The translations under genes and the position numbers were made by a program. Below, one piece after another: positions 8,992-18,131 of a stretch of DNA of 64,000 bases. The DNA is taken from assembly GCA_963974125.1 (NCBI GenBank), contig CAXBCH010000006.1:87499-151498 (forward strand), read 5' to 3'. The first letter of the stretch is position 1. Each line of letters starts with the position of its first letter. The notes below the pieces were generated by a model. The model was not told where the DNA came from and searched no databases. It saw only the letters and a program-made list of their open reading frames with translations. This DNA comes from Haliea sp963974125 (GTDB taxonomy: Bacteria > Pseudomonadota > Gammaproteobacteria > Pseudomonadales > Halieaceae).

Positions 8992-10008
8992 TCAGTCCAG
9001 CCAGGGGTAACCGCGCCGCCCCTGCAAGCCACCACTGTGCACCAGTACGATCGGTTCCCGCGCGGACCAGGTGCCGTCGGCGAGCAGGCTGTGCAGCGCC
9101 AGCAGGGCCTTGCCGGTGTACACCGGCTCCAGCTGCAGGCCCAGCTCCCGGTCACAGTGACGCATGAGCGCCCGCAGGCGCGCATTGGTACGGGCGAAGC
9201 CGCCGCAGTGGAAATCACGGTGCAGGCGCCAGCTGGCGTGAGGGTCGGTGGCCATGCCCGCCACCCAGCCCCCGATGGCCGATTCCAGTTCGCCGTCCCC
9301 GCGCAAGGCGACAATACCGGCAATGGAGAACCTCGGCGGCAGCGCGGCTGCCAATCCAGCCAGCGTTGTCCCGGTGCCCACAGCGACGACAATGCGCGCG
9401 CCCTGCGGCAAGCGGCCTTCAATCAACTCCGCCAACGGGCGACAGCCGGCCACACCCAGCGGCCCGGCACCACCCTCGGCGATAACGTAGTCAGCGCGCA
9501 ACTGCCGCGAGAGGGTGGCGACATAGCCGGGATCTTCGCGGCGCCGATACTCACCGCGACTGACAAAATGAAGCTGCATGCCCCAGGCGGCGGCATCGGC
9601 CAGGGTTGGCGACAACGTTTGCGGACGCTCGCCGCGGATGACACCCACGCTCTCCAGGCCGGCTGCCTGCGCCACGGCCGCCAGCGCATGCAGGTGGTTG
9701 GACCAGGCGCCGCCAAAGGACAGCACCCGGCGGTGCCCCGCCGCGGCGATCGCGGCCAGGTGGGGCGCCAGCTTGAACTGCTTGTTACCGGGAGCAACCC
9801 CGCCACTGCGATCCAGCCGCAGCACAGTGACGTTATCGAGGGCAACGCCCTCCAGGACCAGGCCTGCCAGCGATTGCCAGAGGCCACCGCCGCGGTCAGC
9901 GCTTATGCCAGCCCCACATTGTCTTTTTGCAGTACCTGCTCGGCGCGGTAGCTGGAGCGCACGAATACCCCGGAGACAACCTCGAGAAAGCCCCGCTCCA
10001 GGCCCCAT
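8992..10008 (-). CDS. PLP-dependent ACC deaminase / D-cysteine desulfhydrase family
   Basis: Tryptophan-synthase-beta-fold PLP enzyme. Visible are the PLP-lysine region GNKQFKL, the SNH loop in SFGGAWSNHLHAL, the glycine-rich phosphate loop AVGTGTTLAGL and a C-terminal VLVHSGGLQG. Family members deaminate ACC or desulfurate D-cysteine; the substrate here cannot be told. The start is uncertain. Family similarity begins near LWQSLAG (about 9885), but the only ATG in frame is at 10008, which makes the first 35 codons overlap the end of lipA. No GTG or TTG occurs between. A non-standard start nearer 9870-9906 is possible. Confidence 0.8.
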   Translation of the reverse strand: MGPGAGLSRGCLRGIRALQLPRRAGTAKRQCGAGISADRGGGLWQSLAGLVLEGVALDNVTVLRLDRSGGVAPGNKQFKLAPHLAAIAAAGHRRVLSFGGAWSNHLHALAAVAQAAGLESVGVIRGERPQTLSPTLADAAAWGMQLHFVSRGEYRRREDPGYVATLSRQLRADYVIAEGGAGPLGVAGCRPLAELIEGRLPQGARIVVAVGTGTTLAGLAAALPPRFSIAGIVALRGDGELESAIGGWVAGMATDPHASWRLHRDFHCGGFARTNARLRALMRHCDRELGLQLEPVYTGKALLALHSLLADGTWSAREPIVLVHSGGLQGRRGYPWLD

Positions 10009-10892
10009 TCGCGGTACTGTTCGAATTCGCGCGGCGCAACGTAACGGTCGATGGGGTAGTGGTTGACCGTGGGCTGCAGATACTGGCCCAGGGTGAGGAT
10101 ATCGACGCTGGCGGCACGCAGGTCATCCATCGCCTGCCGGATTTCGTCGTCGGTCTCGCCCAGGCCCAGCATCAGACTGGTCTTGGTGAGCACATCGGGG
10201 CGGTAGCGCTTGGCGTGGGCCAGCACCGCCAGGGTCTGCTCATAGCTGGCGCGGGGATCCCGTACCGGGTGCGTCAGACGGCGCACGGTTTCCACGTTCT
10301 GGGCAAAAACCGCAATGCCGGAGTCCAGCACTGTCTCCACATCCGCCAGCACCCCGAGGAAATCCGGAGTCAAGGCTTCCACCGCGGTCTCCGGGTTCTC
10401 CTGCTTCACCCGCTGTACACAAGCGGCGTAGTGCCCGGCGCCGCCGTCAGGCAGATCGTCACGATTGACCGACGTCAGCACCACGTACTTCAGTCCCATC
10501 AGACGCACGGACTCGGCCGTGTTGGCCGGCTCCTCGGGGTCCAGCCAACCCCGCGGATTGCCGGTATTGACCGCACAGAAGCGACAGGCGCGGGTGCAGG
10601 TGTCGCCCATCAGCATGATGGTCGCGGTTCCCGCACTCCAGCATTCACTCATGTTGGGGCACTTGGCTTCCTCGCAGACAGTGGCAAGGCGATGGGTGTG
10701 GACAATATCCTTGACCTTCTCGTATGTGTCGCCGCCCCGGACCCGGATGCGCAACCAGTCCGGCTTGGCCAGCCGTTCGCCGCCACTGGCAGCCGCCTTG
10801 ATGCCGTCCTTGATCGCGGTAATACCGCGCTCATTGACAAACTTGTTACCGCTGGCCACCTGCACAGTGGGAATGAGTTTACTGTCTGACAT
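9903..10892 (-). CDS. lipA: lipoyl synthase
   Basis: This 329-residue radical-SAM enzyme inserts two sulfurs into protein-bound octanoyl groups. The auxiliary cluster cysteines are C73, C78 and C84 (CEEAKCPNMSEC). The radical-SAM CxxxCxxC is C99, C103 and C106 (CTRACRFC). The length is normal for the family. It is transcribed leftward towards the PLP enzyme gene, whose frame overlaps its 3' end. A TATAAT-like -10 lies about 60 nt upstream. lipB is not in the window. Confidence 0.97.
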   Translation of the reverse strand: MSDSKLIPTVQVASGNKFVNERGITAIKDGIKAAASGGERLAKPDWLRIRVRGGDTYEKVKDIVHTHRLATVCEEAKCPNMSECWSAGTATIMLMGDTCTRACRFCAVNTGNPRGWLDPEEPANTAESVRLMGLKYVVLTSVNRDDLPDGGAGHYAACVQRVKQENPETAVEALTPDFLGVLADVETVLDSGIAVFAQNVETVRRLTHPVRDPRASYEQTLAVLAHAKRYRPDVLTKTSLMLGLGETDDEIRQAMDDLRAASVDILTLGQYLQPTVNHYPIDRYVAPREFEQYREWGLERGFLEVVSGVFVRSSYRAEQVLQKDNVGLA

Positions 10893-10951
10893 GTCACGAT
10901 CCTGTCACGGCGACGGCCACCCGGCTGCGACCCGCCTGTTTCAGGGGCGTC

Positions 10952-10957
10952 ATTATA
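10952..10957 (-). promoter_or_regulatory. possible -10 box of lipA
   Basis: TATAAT on the minus strand, 60 nt before the lipA start, in the 186-nt intergenic region shared with the divergent metallo-hydrolase. No clear -35. Confidence 0.35.
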
Positions 10958-11078
10958 GCGAACCCGGGCCGACAAAGCAGCGCGGAAGACCAACGAGCTG
11001 CCATCAACCAATCCGCTACTGCGCAGCGGGCGGCAACCGGGTTATAGTTGCCGCTGTCTTCTTTCGCAAGGACCCTGC

Positions 11079-12482
11079 ATGGCAACCATCACCTTTTACG
11101 GCGCAGCCCAGGAAGTCACCGGCTCCTGCCACCTGCTGGAATCTCCCGCCTGTGGCCGGGTACTGCTGGACTGCGGCCTGCGCCAGGGCGGCGATGCCGT
11201 GGAGCGAATCCACAATGAACGCTTCAGCTTCGACCCCTCCAGCATCGACGCAGTCATCCTGTCCCACGCCCACCTGGATCATTGCGGGATGCTGCCGCTA
11301 CTGGTGCACCAGGGCTTCCGCGGCCCCATCTACTGTACCCGCGCCAGCGCCGACCTGCTGCCGATCATGCTCAAGGACGCGGTCGGACTGTACCTGCGCG
11401 ATCTCGAGCGGGAGAACCTGCGGGCGGAACGGCGTGGCCGCAAGCCCAGGGAACCTATCTACGATGAGCAGGATGTGGAAAAAGTCCTGCACCAGCTCAA
11501 GCCCTACCGCTACGGCAAGACGTTCAAGGTGGGCACTGGCTGCCAGGTCTGCCTGCATGACGGCGGTCACATCCTCGGCTCCGCCATTGTCGAAGTGTCC
11601 CTGGAAGAGAACCGGGGCGCCAAGACACTGGTGTTCTCAGGCGACCTGGGGCGCAGTGGCTCGGTGTTGATGAATGATCCCGAGCTGCTGGAAAAGGCCG
11701 ACCTGCTGCTGCTGGAGAGCACCTACGGCGATCGCAATCACCGCGAAGAAGACGAGACCATGGAGGAGCTGCGAACCGTGCTGCACGAGACCTGGGAACA
11801 GGGCGGCAGCGTCATGATCCCCGCTTTCGCCGTGGGGCGCACCCAGGAAATCCTGTTCCATCTGGGGCGCCTGCACTACGCCGGCCAGCTGGACGCCTGG
11901 CAGATCTTCCTGGACAGCCCGATGGCCATCGAGGTGACCCGGGTCTACGACCGCTGGCTGGAATTGATGGACGGCGATGACATCCGCGAACTGTCCGCTG
12001 CCCATCGCGACTCCCTGGCAGACTTTCTTCCCCGCCTGCAGCTGACGGCGGATACGGAGGCGTCCATGGCCATCAACCGGATCAAGAGCGGCGCCATCAT
12101 CATCGCCGGCAGCGGCATGTGCACCGGCGGGCGCATACGGCACCACTTCAAGCAACGCATCTGGGACTCCCGCAACACGGTGATCTTCACCGGTTTCCAG
12201 GCTCAGGGCACACTCGGCCGCCTGCTGGTCGATGGCATGAAGACCGTGAAACTGTTTGGCGAGGAATATGCCGTCAAGGCGCGCATGGAGACCCTGGGCT
12301 GCTTTTCCGCCCACGCCGGCCAGAGCGAGCTGATTGCCTGGGCGGCACATTTCAAGCCGACCCCGCGGATCGCCCTGGTTCATGGAGAGCCCAGGTCCCA
12401 GGACGCTCTCGCCGACAAGCTGTGGGACCAACTGCAGGTGCGCGTTGCCATCCCGGCCGTCGGTGAATCCATCGCCTTCTGA
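11079..12482 (+). CDS. MBL-fold beta-CASP metallo-hydrolase
   Basis: The 467-residue protein has the metallo-beta-lactamase metal motif HAHLDH (H63, H65, D67, H68), later histidines in GGHILGSA, and an aspartate in FSGDLGRSG. Beta-CASP and RNA-specificity features follow (IPAFAVGRTQE, SGMCTGGR, FTGFQAQGTLG, FSAHAGQSE). These match the YsgA/CPSF-73-like family implicated in RNA processing. The RNA role is family knowledge. The gene is monocistronic, divergent from lipA and convergent with a Rieske gene across a strong hairpin. A TATAGT at 11044 could be its -10. Confidence 0.93.
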   Translation: MATITFYGAAQEVTGSCHLLESPACGRVLLDCGLRQGGDAVERIHNERFSFDPSSIDAVILSHAHLDHCGMLPLLVHQGFRGPIYCTRASADLLPIMLKDAVGLYLRDLERENLRAERRGRKPREPIYDEQDVEKVLHQLKPYRYGKTFKVGTGCQVCLHDGGHILGSAIVEVSLEENRGAKTLVFSGDLGRSGSVLMNDPELLEKADLLLLESTYGDRNHREEDETMEELRTVLHETWEQGGSVMIPAFAVGRTQEILFHLGRLHYAGQLDAWQIFLDSPMAIEVTRVYDRWLELMDGDDIRELSAAHRDSLADFLPRLQLTADTEASMAINRIKSGAIIIAGSGMCTGGRIRHHFKQRIWDSRNTVIFTGFQAQGTLGRLLVDGMKTVKLFGEEYAVKARMETLGCFSAHAGQSELIAWAAHFKPTPRIALVHGEPRSQDALADKLWDQLQVRVAIPAVGESIAF

Positions 12483-12497
12483 CCGCGCCCCTGATTT

Positions 12498-12528
12498 CCC
12501 CTGGCCGGCCTCACGCGGCCGCCAGGGG
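12498..12528. terminator. hairpin between convergent genes
   Basis: The arms CCCCTGGC-C-GGCC and GGCC-GCCAGGGG pair across a 6-nt loop with a single bulged C. The hairpin fills the 60-nt gap between the convergent metallo-hydrolase and Rieske genes. It has no T tract on either side, so it may act as a stem-only or bidirectional terminator. Confidence 0.6.
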
Positions 12529-12542
12529 AGCATCGAGTTGAC

Positions 12543-13532
12543 TCAGCTGGTGGCCAGGGGCTCGGTGTAGAACTGGCTGTACCACTTGCGGAAACGGGCG
12601 ATAGGGCCGTCACCATCACAAAGGACAGGCTGCGGCCGGAATATCTTGTGCTCCCAGATCGGCTTGTCTTCATCCAGCTGCTTGCAGATATCACGGATGA
12701 TGGCCGCGTTCACGCCCCCCTCCCTGACCTCGCCATTGACCTTGGGCTGGGTAAATGCAAAACGGACATGTACCGTCTCGTCGTCTATCGGCGTGACGTT
12801 GCCCATCAGGAACGTGTCGGCAATGCCCTCAAAGCGGGTAAAGCCCTGGCCGGGACCGATACCCCTGGAGGTGATACTGCCCTTGACCATACCCTTTGGC
12901 GTTTGCAGGTCCGCGCGCTGGATGCCCAGTGAGTAGTGCTTGTCGTAGGTCAGGTCAGTTTCGGGGAAGGTTGCCGTCTGGTGCACGTAGCGAAAATGCG
13001 CGGAGTCGGCGCCGTTCTCGGCCATTTCCTGGCAGGCGGTCTTGATCACCCACTCGAAGCGCTGCAGCGGCGCCCAGTCGTCACTGTTGGCCTCGGGAAA
13101 GGACTCGACCTCCCACAGCGGCGCAGCGTCGTCGGGATGGTACCAGGCATAGATCACCTGGTTGTCTTCCACCAGCGGGTAGGTCTGCAGGCACTGCTTG
13201 CCCTGGATTTTGGGCGGCATGTTTTTTGCGTAGGGTACTTCCGTGCAGTAGCCCTCGGCGTCGAACTTCCAGGCGTGGAACGGACAGACGATGGTTTCCC
13301 CCTCAATGCGGCCACCCTGGCCGCTGCTCTCGTTGATACCGTAGCCGAGATGCGCACCCAGGTGCGGGCAGTAGGCATCGAGCAGCACCGCCTTGCCCGA
13401 CTCGGTCCGGAACAACACCAGCTCCCTGCCAAAATACTCCACTGCACGGGACTGGCCAACGGCAAGCTCATCGCTGTAGGAAATCACGAACCAGCCGAAC
13501 GGTATCGGCATGGGGGGACGGGGTTTGGGCAT
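12543..13532 (-). CDS. Rieske oxygenase, KshA/SdmA/DAF-36 type (copy 1)
   Basis: This 329-residue oxygenase component has a Rieske [2Fe-2S] site C55-P-H57 with C83-P-F-H86. A mononuclear-iron site follows (AENGADSAHF, H179 and H184). Small single-subunit Rieske oxygenases of this kind include 3-ketosteroid 9alpha-hydroxylase KshA, the bacterial sterol C-4 demethylase SdmA and sterol 7-desaturase DAF-36. The actual substrate is not readable. It shares the C-terminal signature CDGDGPIA-x-FRKW with the Rieske protein at 18118-19074, so the two are paralogues. It lies 142 nt downstream of a TonB receptor gene and is probably co-transcribed with it. No dedicated reductase is adjacent. Confidence 0.92.
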   Translation of the reverse strand: MPKPRPPMPIPFGWFVISYSDELAVGQSRAVEYFGRELVLFRTESGKAVLLDAYCPHLGAHLGYGINESSGQGGRIEGETIVCPFHAWKFDAEGYCTEVPYAKNMPPKIQGKQCLQTYPLVEDNQVIYAWYHPDDAAPLWEVESFPEANSDDWAPLQRFEWVIKTACQEMAENGADSAHFRYVHQTATFPETDLTYDKHYSLGIQRADLQTPKGMVKGSITSRGIGPGQGFTRFEGIADTFLMGNVTPIDDETVHVRFAFTQPKVNGEVREGGVNAAIIRDICKQLDEDKPIWEHKIFRPQPVLCDGDGPIARFRKWYSQFYTEPLATS

Positions 13533-13674
13533 GACGGAACTCCTCGCGGGTATTGGGAAGTGCTACCCTGGCAGCGTCGCTGCGGGCGGCTCAGCACAGG
13601 CATGATAGACGCTTTTACCACCGGCCTTAAGCGCAGCGGTACAAGCACTTGGACCGGACGACTGCGCCTCGCGG

Positions 13675-15879
13675 TCAGAAGTTCCAGATTGCAGTAACGC
13701 CGACCTGGCGCGGGCGGATCACCCGCTCATGGGGCGTGATGCCGTTGGGAACGTTGTAGGTTCTGGCCTCGGGCACGTCGTCGATGATGGTGGCCTCCTT
13801 GTCGAGGGCGTTCTTGACCCAGAGCTTGAGATCCCAGGCACCCGCTGCACTGCGCAAACCAGTGAACAGGTCGACGGTGGCGAAACCCGCCGACCTGATC
13901 CGGGTATTGGGCGCGACCCGGAAACTGTTGGCATTGGCAAGCACATCGAGATACCACTCCAGGCCCGTAGCTGCCAGCGGCAGGACGATACTGCCCTGTG
14001 CCACGCCCGACCACTCACCCGAATCACCGCCGATGCGCAGGCCACTGTAATCGCAGACCTGATAGATACCGCCGGTAGCATAGCTGCCCTGGAGGCCCGT
14101 GGCGCGGGGGCCGCCATTACAGGCCGCGTTGCTGAAACTGTCGTACTCGGCATCGTTGTAGGCAATATTGAGCTGACCGGTAAGCCAGGTGCTGAACAGG
14201 TAGGTCAGGTCCACTTCGGCACCGGTCACCACAACCTGCTCCGCGTTCTGGATAACACGAAAGTTGAAATCCGGGCCGGGGGTAGCCGGGTTGAGGTCAA
14301 TATCGATATCCAGGGCCTCCTGGTGGAAGTCATCATAGACCTGGTAATAGGCCGCGACATTGAAGCGCAGGCGCTGGTTCAGCAAGGTGGATTTATAGCC
14401 GACCTCAAGGCTGGTCGATTCCTCGGGGCCAAAATCCTGGATGTTGTCCGGGGTAAAGCCGGTGAGATCCAGAGTCTGGCCGCCGCCGCGCCCGCCCCTG
14501 TCGACCGTTGCGTAGGCCATCTGGTCAACGTCAAGCCGATATGCCAGTTTTACTGTCCCGGTCCAGTCTATATCCTTGATCCGGGAGATATTGGCCTGGT
14601 CGGGGAGCGGCACCAGCCCGAAGTAGTCAGCGGTGTTGGAATTGTAGCGGCTGGTCTTGTTCCAGCGCGCACCCGCGGTCAGGGTCCAGTCCTCCGTCAG
14701 GTACAGGGTATTGTGGCTGAAGGCGCTGAAGTCTTCGCTGTCGGTGGTCAGGTTCACCAAGACCCCACCAAAATCCCCGACAAAGCGATTTTCGACATCA
14801 GTATCGGCTGCGGCGCGCGAATAGTAGCCACCGACGATCCAGTCCCAGAAGTCGTTGCCACTGGAAGTCAGGCGCAGCTCCTGGTTCTGGGCCTGGTTGA
14901 AGATGATGTTGGTGTCCTGCACGCTGGCATAGACCGGCGTTCTGTCGACATCCTTGATCTCGTCATTGGTGCCATCGGCGTAGTAGCTCTGGGACGTCAA
15001 CACGGCCCAGTCGAAGTCATAGTTCAGCTCCAGGATGACCTGATTGAAGCGGGATGCAAACAGGCGCGGCTGTTCCGACAGTTCAATCCGCTGGTAGCGA
15101 CTGATTCCCTGAACAGGGTCTTCCGCGTAAGCGGAAGACTGGTCCCCACGGTAGTCGACATGGGTCAGGCTCAGCCGGCCGCTAAAGGGTGCCTCCGGCT
15201 CCCAGAGCAGCGTCGCCCTGCCGGCAGAGGTACGCACGAACTGGTCCCGGTCCAGATTGGCATAGCTGCCGTCGGCGCTGTTGTTCTCGTCGAATACCCC
15301 CGCAACGCGCAGGCCCAACGTGTTTTCGACCAGTGGCACGCTGACCCCGAAGCGGGTATTGACCAGATCGTGCTCGCCCACCGTGCCCTCCACATACCCC
15401 TCGAATCCGGTGAGATCGGGGTTGCGGGTGTGGATCACGATGGAGCCGGTCGGAGACGCCCTGCCGTACAGTGTGCCCTGGGGTCCACGCAGGATTTCGA
15501 AACGGGCAATATCAAACTGGGAAAAGAAGGACAACTGCTGGTTGTTGACGTAGGAGCCATCCAGGTAAGTGTTGGTACGCGGCGCCTGGGCCGCACTGAT
15601 CTTGGTCCCCACGCCGCGCAGGGTAATGTTCTGGTTGTTGCCGGTGGACTCCAGCACAACCCCGGGCACCAGTTTTCCCAGGTCCTGCATATCGAAAGCG
15701 ACCGCCCGCCGGAAAGCTTCTCCGGTCACCGCATTCACCGACATCGGGATATCCTGCAGCAGCTCCGTGGTCTTCTGCGCGGTGACGGTGATCTCTTCCA
15801 GCACCATGGTACCCTGAGCGTGCAACTGGGTACTGGCGGCCAGAGCGGCAACGAGGACTGAATAGCGGCTGCGGATCAC
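13675..15879 (-). CDS. TonB-dependent outer-membrane receptor (1)
   Basis: This 734-residue receptor has a signal peptide (ending near STQLHAQG), a TonB-box-like stretch and plug domain (LEEITVTAQKTTELLQDIPM), a plug motif RFEILRGPQGTLYGRASPTG and a beta-barrel ending in an aromatic residue (VTAIWNF). It would import a scarce or bulky ligand across the outer membrane using TonB energy. Such receptors are typical of catabolic loci for steroids and other hydrophobic compounds in marine gammaproteobacteria; the ligand here is inferred from its neighbours. A copy of the AATGTTTT-type operator lies about 50-70 nt upstream. The Rieske gene follows. Confidence 0.93.
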   Translation of the reverse strand: MIRSRYSVLVAALAASTQLHAQGTMVLEEITVTAQKTTELLQDIPMSVNAVTGEAFRRAVAFDMQDLGKLVPGVVLESTGNNQNITLRGVGTKISAAQAPRTNTYLDGSYVNNQQLSFFSQFDIARFEILRGPQGTLYGRASPTGSIVIHTRNPDLTGFEGYVEGTVGEHDLVNTRFGVSVPLVENTLGLRVAGVFDENNSADGSYANLDRDQFVRTSAGRATLLWEPEAPFSGRLSLTHVDYRGDQSSAYAEDPVQGISRYQRIELSEQPRLFASRFNQVILELNYDFDWAVLTSQSYYADGTNDEIKDVDRTPVYASVQDTNIIFNQAQNQELRLTSSGNDFWDWIVGGYYSRAAADTDVENRFVGDFGGVLVNLTTDSEDFSAFSHNTLYLTEDWTLTAGARWNKTSRYNSNTADYFGLVPLPDQANISRIKDIDWTGTVKLAYRLDVDQMAYATVDRGGRGGGQTLDLTGFTPDNIQDFGPEESTSLEVGYKSTLLNQRLRFNVAAYYQVYDDFHQEALDIDIDLNPATPGPDFNFRVIQNAEQVVVTGAEVDLTYLFSTWLTGQLNIAYNDAEYDSFSNAACNGGPRATGLQGSYATGGIYQVCDYSGLRIGGDSGEWSGVAQGSIVLPLAATGLEWYLDVLANANSFRVAPNTRIRSAGFATVDLFTGLRSAAGAWDLKLWVKNALDKEATIIDDVPEARTYNVPNGITPHERVIRPRQVGVTAIWNF

Positions 15880-15927
15880 TGGATGCTCCTAATTATTATT
15901 TACCCTGGCCGCAGTATTTATCTCATG

Positions 15928-15951
15928 TAACAATTTCTTATGCAATGCTTT
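15928..15951. promoter_or_regulatory. candidate regulon operator site C
   Basis: TAACAATT-N8-AATGCTTT, a degenerate copy of the recurrent repeat AAAACATT-N8-AATGTTTT. It lies 49-72 nt upstream of TonB receptor 1. The right arm has one mismatch and the left arm three. Confidence 0.5.
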
Positions 15952-16061
15952 ATTGGACCACCTCCGAACCACTTTTCGAGCGAGGAAATGGCATTAACAT
16001 CGGTCTCAATTCCCGCCTGCTTACGACGCCCTGTCGCCACCGCTGCAGTCGCGAGCCCACC

Positions 16062-16085
16062 TTTACATAGTTTGTGTAATGTTTT
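16062..16085. promoter_or_regulatory. candidate regulon operator site H
   Basis: TTTACATA-N8-AATGTTTT, with a perfect right arm, 56-79 nt upstream of the NTF2-like gene and divergent from TonB receptor 1. Together with site C it puts two copies in one divergent intergenic region. Confidence 0.6.
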
Positions 16086-16140
16086 CTAATTCACTCTCAG
16101 GAAAAATCGGCAGATCGTTTACCACTACTGAGGCAGTAAC

Positions 16141-16515
16141 ATGGACGAAGCATTGATGCGCCGCTATTACGCGACCTACAACAGCGAAGACCCCGAAGGA
16201 CTCGCTGATTTCTACCACCCGGATTGCACACTGGAATCCGCCCAGGGCACCTTGCGGGGGCGGGAGGCGATTCTGGACACTTACCGGGCTCTGGTCGGCA
16301 TGTTCGAGGACCGCATGACCCCGACGGAGATTACGGTGAACGGGGATGAGGCCCGGGTAACGATTGTCGACCGTTTTACCGCCCGGGCTGACGTACCTGA
16401 TTTTCTGGGGCAATCCCTGGCCGCCGGTGAAAGTTTCGAGCTACAGCTCGAGGGACATTACCGCGCGGAGCAGGGCCAGTTCCGGGAAATCCGGATCGAA
16501 ATAGCGGAACCCTGA
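16141..16515 (+). CDS. small NTF2/SnoaL-like protein
   Basis: This 124-residue soluble protein has the NTF2-like cone fold pattern (RYYATYNSEDPEGLADFYHPDC, then LRGREAILDTYRAL). Ketosteroid isomerases have the same fold and length, so an isomerase role in a sterol locus is tempting. However, by my alignment the position of the KSI catalytic aspartate (D38) is Ser33 here, so it is not a canonical KSI. It may instead be a dehydratase, hydrolase or binding protein. It is driven from the divergent region holding operator sites C and H and converges with the acyl-CoA ligase gene. Confidence 0.82.
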   Translation: MDEALMRRYYATYNSEDPEGLADFYHPDCTLESAQGTLRGREAILDTYRALVGMFEDRMTPTEITVNGDEARVTIVDRFTARADVPDFLGQSLAAGESFELQLEGHYRAEQGQFREIRIEIAEP

Positions 16516-16535
16516 GCGAATACCGTTGCGGCGGC

Positions 16536-18131
16536 TCAGCGCGTGACCTTGAACCCGGCGGCACGTGCGTCCCATGTCGTCTTCGAGACGCCCCGCTCTC
16601 TTAGTTCGACTTTGCGCACCTTCTGAGTGGGCGTCATCGGTAGAGATTCAACGATCTCGATGTAGCGGGGAACAAAGAAATAGGGTGCATTATCATTCAT
16701 GTGCCGAGCCAACGCTTCTTCAGAAACGCTGCTGTCCGGCTTGACGACAACCGCCAGCATGATTTCATGCTCAGAGGACAGCGCGGCTGATGGTACTCCG
16801 AACGCGGCAACATCACTGATCCCGGGGTGGCGACGCGCAACGGACTCCACCGCAACCGACGACACGCTGCGGCCCTTGTAGCGAATCAGGTCCTTCTTCC
16901 GATCGACGAAGAAGTAATTGCCTGCGCCATCCTGCTCACCCAGGTCACCTGTGCGGTACCAGCCATCCACAAATGCTTTCTCAGTGGCATCCGGATCATT
17001 GAAATAGCCATTGAAGAGAATGTGTTCGGCCTTGGGCTTGACACAGAACTCACCCACGTCGCCCACCGGCACAGGCCGATTGACATCATCCAGCAGAGCC
17101 ACCTCCAGGTCGTCTACGGGGGTGCCTAGTGCGTTGGGAAATAACTCACTCACACCATCGTCGAAGCGGGAGATCAGCTGCATGATCTCACTCTGGCCGA
17201 ATCCTTGCTGAATAGCCTGAATCCCAAACCGTTGACAGAAGGGTCTGTGGATATCATGTGGCATTGGCGTCATCGTCCCGGAACGTACAGGATTGTCCGC
17301 GTCATCAGGTCTTTCGGGGGCATTCCACAAAAACACGTGCATCGCACCCAGGGTGAAGATGTGGGTAGCACCGTAAAAGCGGGTGCGCTCCCAGAAATGA
17401 CTGGCCGAGAAGGCAGAATCCATACCTACCGCAATGCCCGTTACAAGAGCAGGAAATATGCTTGTGACCCAGGCCGCGGAATTATACAGCGGCATACAGT
17501 TGTAGATTACGTCGCCCTCGTGCATGCCACCTATATTGGCCGCGCTCAATGCCGCTCGCATCCAGGCATTGTGACCCTGCATCACGCCTTTAGAGCGACC
17601 AGTCGTACCGGAGGTCCACATGATTGAAGCGACATCCCCTCGGTGCAGCACAGCGGGCAGGAAGCTATCGATTGGAGTGGACAATAGTTCGGTAAGGCTG
17701 GGGAAGCCCGCATCTGGCTCTTTGATGACAACATTGGACGTGAAAGCATCCCCTAACTCTGCAAGTCGGGACAAGTACTCGCGATCGGTGACCGTGATTC
17801 GGGGCTCACTATCGACCAATGTCTGCTGCAGCCACTCACCCCGGTAGTCGGTGTTAATCGGCACCCATGGTGCACCAAGCAAATTGCAGGCGAAGCTTAC
17901 CAGGACAAATTCCGGGCAACTGTCCATGAAAATACAGACTCGGTCACCTTGCTGCACACCCAGCTGCCTCAGCCCCGCCGCATAGTGACACGCTGCATCG
18001 TAGGCTTCGGAATAGGTGATGTGGCGCTCCCCGGCAATCAGAAAATCCTGCTCGGGTGTGGTTTCTGCCTGATGGCGAAGAATACTGCCAAGCACACGAT
18101 TTTCTTCCTTGTTGTAGTCAAGAGTTTGCAT
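16536..18131 (-). CDS. acyl-CoA synthetase (AMP-dependent ligase)
   Basis: This 531-residue ANL-superfamily enzyme activates a carboxylate with ATP and CoA. It shows the P-loop WTSGTTGRSKG, the acyl-binding region and GWYRTGDLG...FFVDRKKDLIRYKG, and a final catalytic-lysine region MTPTQKVRK. ATG 18131 (MQTLDYNKEE) is chosen because the upstream open frame runs through the Rieske gene, whose last 14 nt it overlaps. Context suggests it activates a steroid or terpenoid side-chain carboxylate. The fold matches CaiC-like/fatty-acyl ligases; the substrate is inferred. Confidence 0.92.
   Translation of the reverse strand: MQTLDYNKEENRVLGSILRHQAETTPEQDFLIAGERHITYSEAYDAACHYAAGLRQLGVQQGDRVCIFMDSCPEFVLVSFACNLLGAPWVPINTDYRGEWLQQTLVDSEPRITVTDREYLSRLAELGDAFTSNVVIKEPDAGFPSLTELLSTPIDSFLPAVLHRGDVASIMWTSGTTGRSKGVMQGHNAWMRAALSAANIGGMHEGDVIYNCMPLYNSAAWVTSIFPALVTGIAVGMDSAFSASHFWERTRFYGATHIFTLGAMHVFLWNAPERPDDADNPVRSGTMTPMPHDIHRPFCQRFGIQAIQQGFGQSEIMQLISRFDDGVSELFPNALGTPVDDLEVALLDDVNRPVPVGDVGEFCVKPKAEHILFNGYFNDPDATEKAFVDGWYRTGDLGEQDGAGNYFFVDRKKDLIRYKGRSVSSVAVESVARRHPGISDVAAFGVPSAALSSEHEIMLAVVVKPDSSVSEEALARHMNDNAPYFFVPRYIEIVESLPMTPTQKVRKVELRERGVSKTTWDARAAGFKVTR

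Noticed and set aside
8089..9951. Open frame of 620 codons opposite nadK and the PLP enzyme gene
   Set aside because: It spans two genes on the opposite strand with clear domains, and has no family features of its own.
13729..15861. Open frame of 710 codons opposite TonB receptor 1
   Set aside because: Antisense shadow of a clear receptor gene; low-information composition and no ribosome site.
16141..16515. Calling the NTF2-like protein a ketosteroid isomerase
   Set aside because: The aspartate base position is serine by my alignment, so the fold alone does not support the name.
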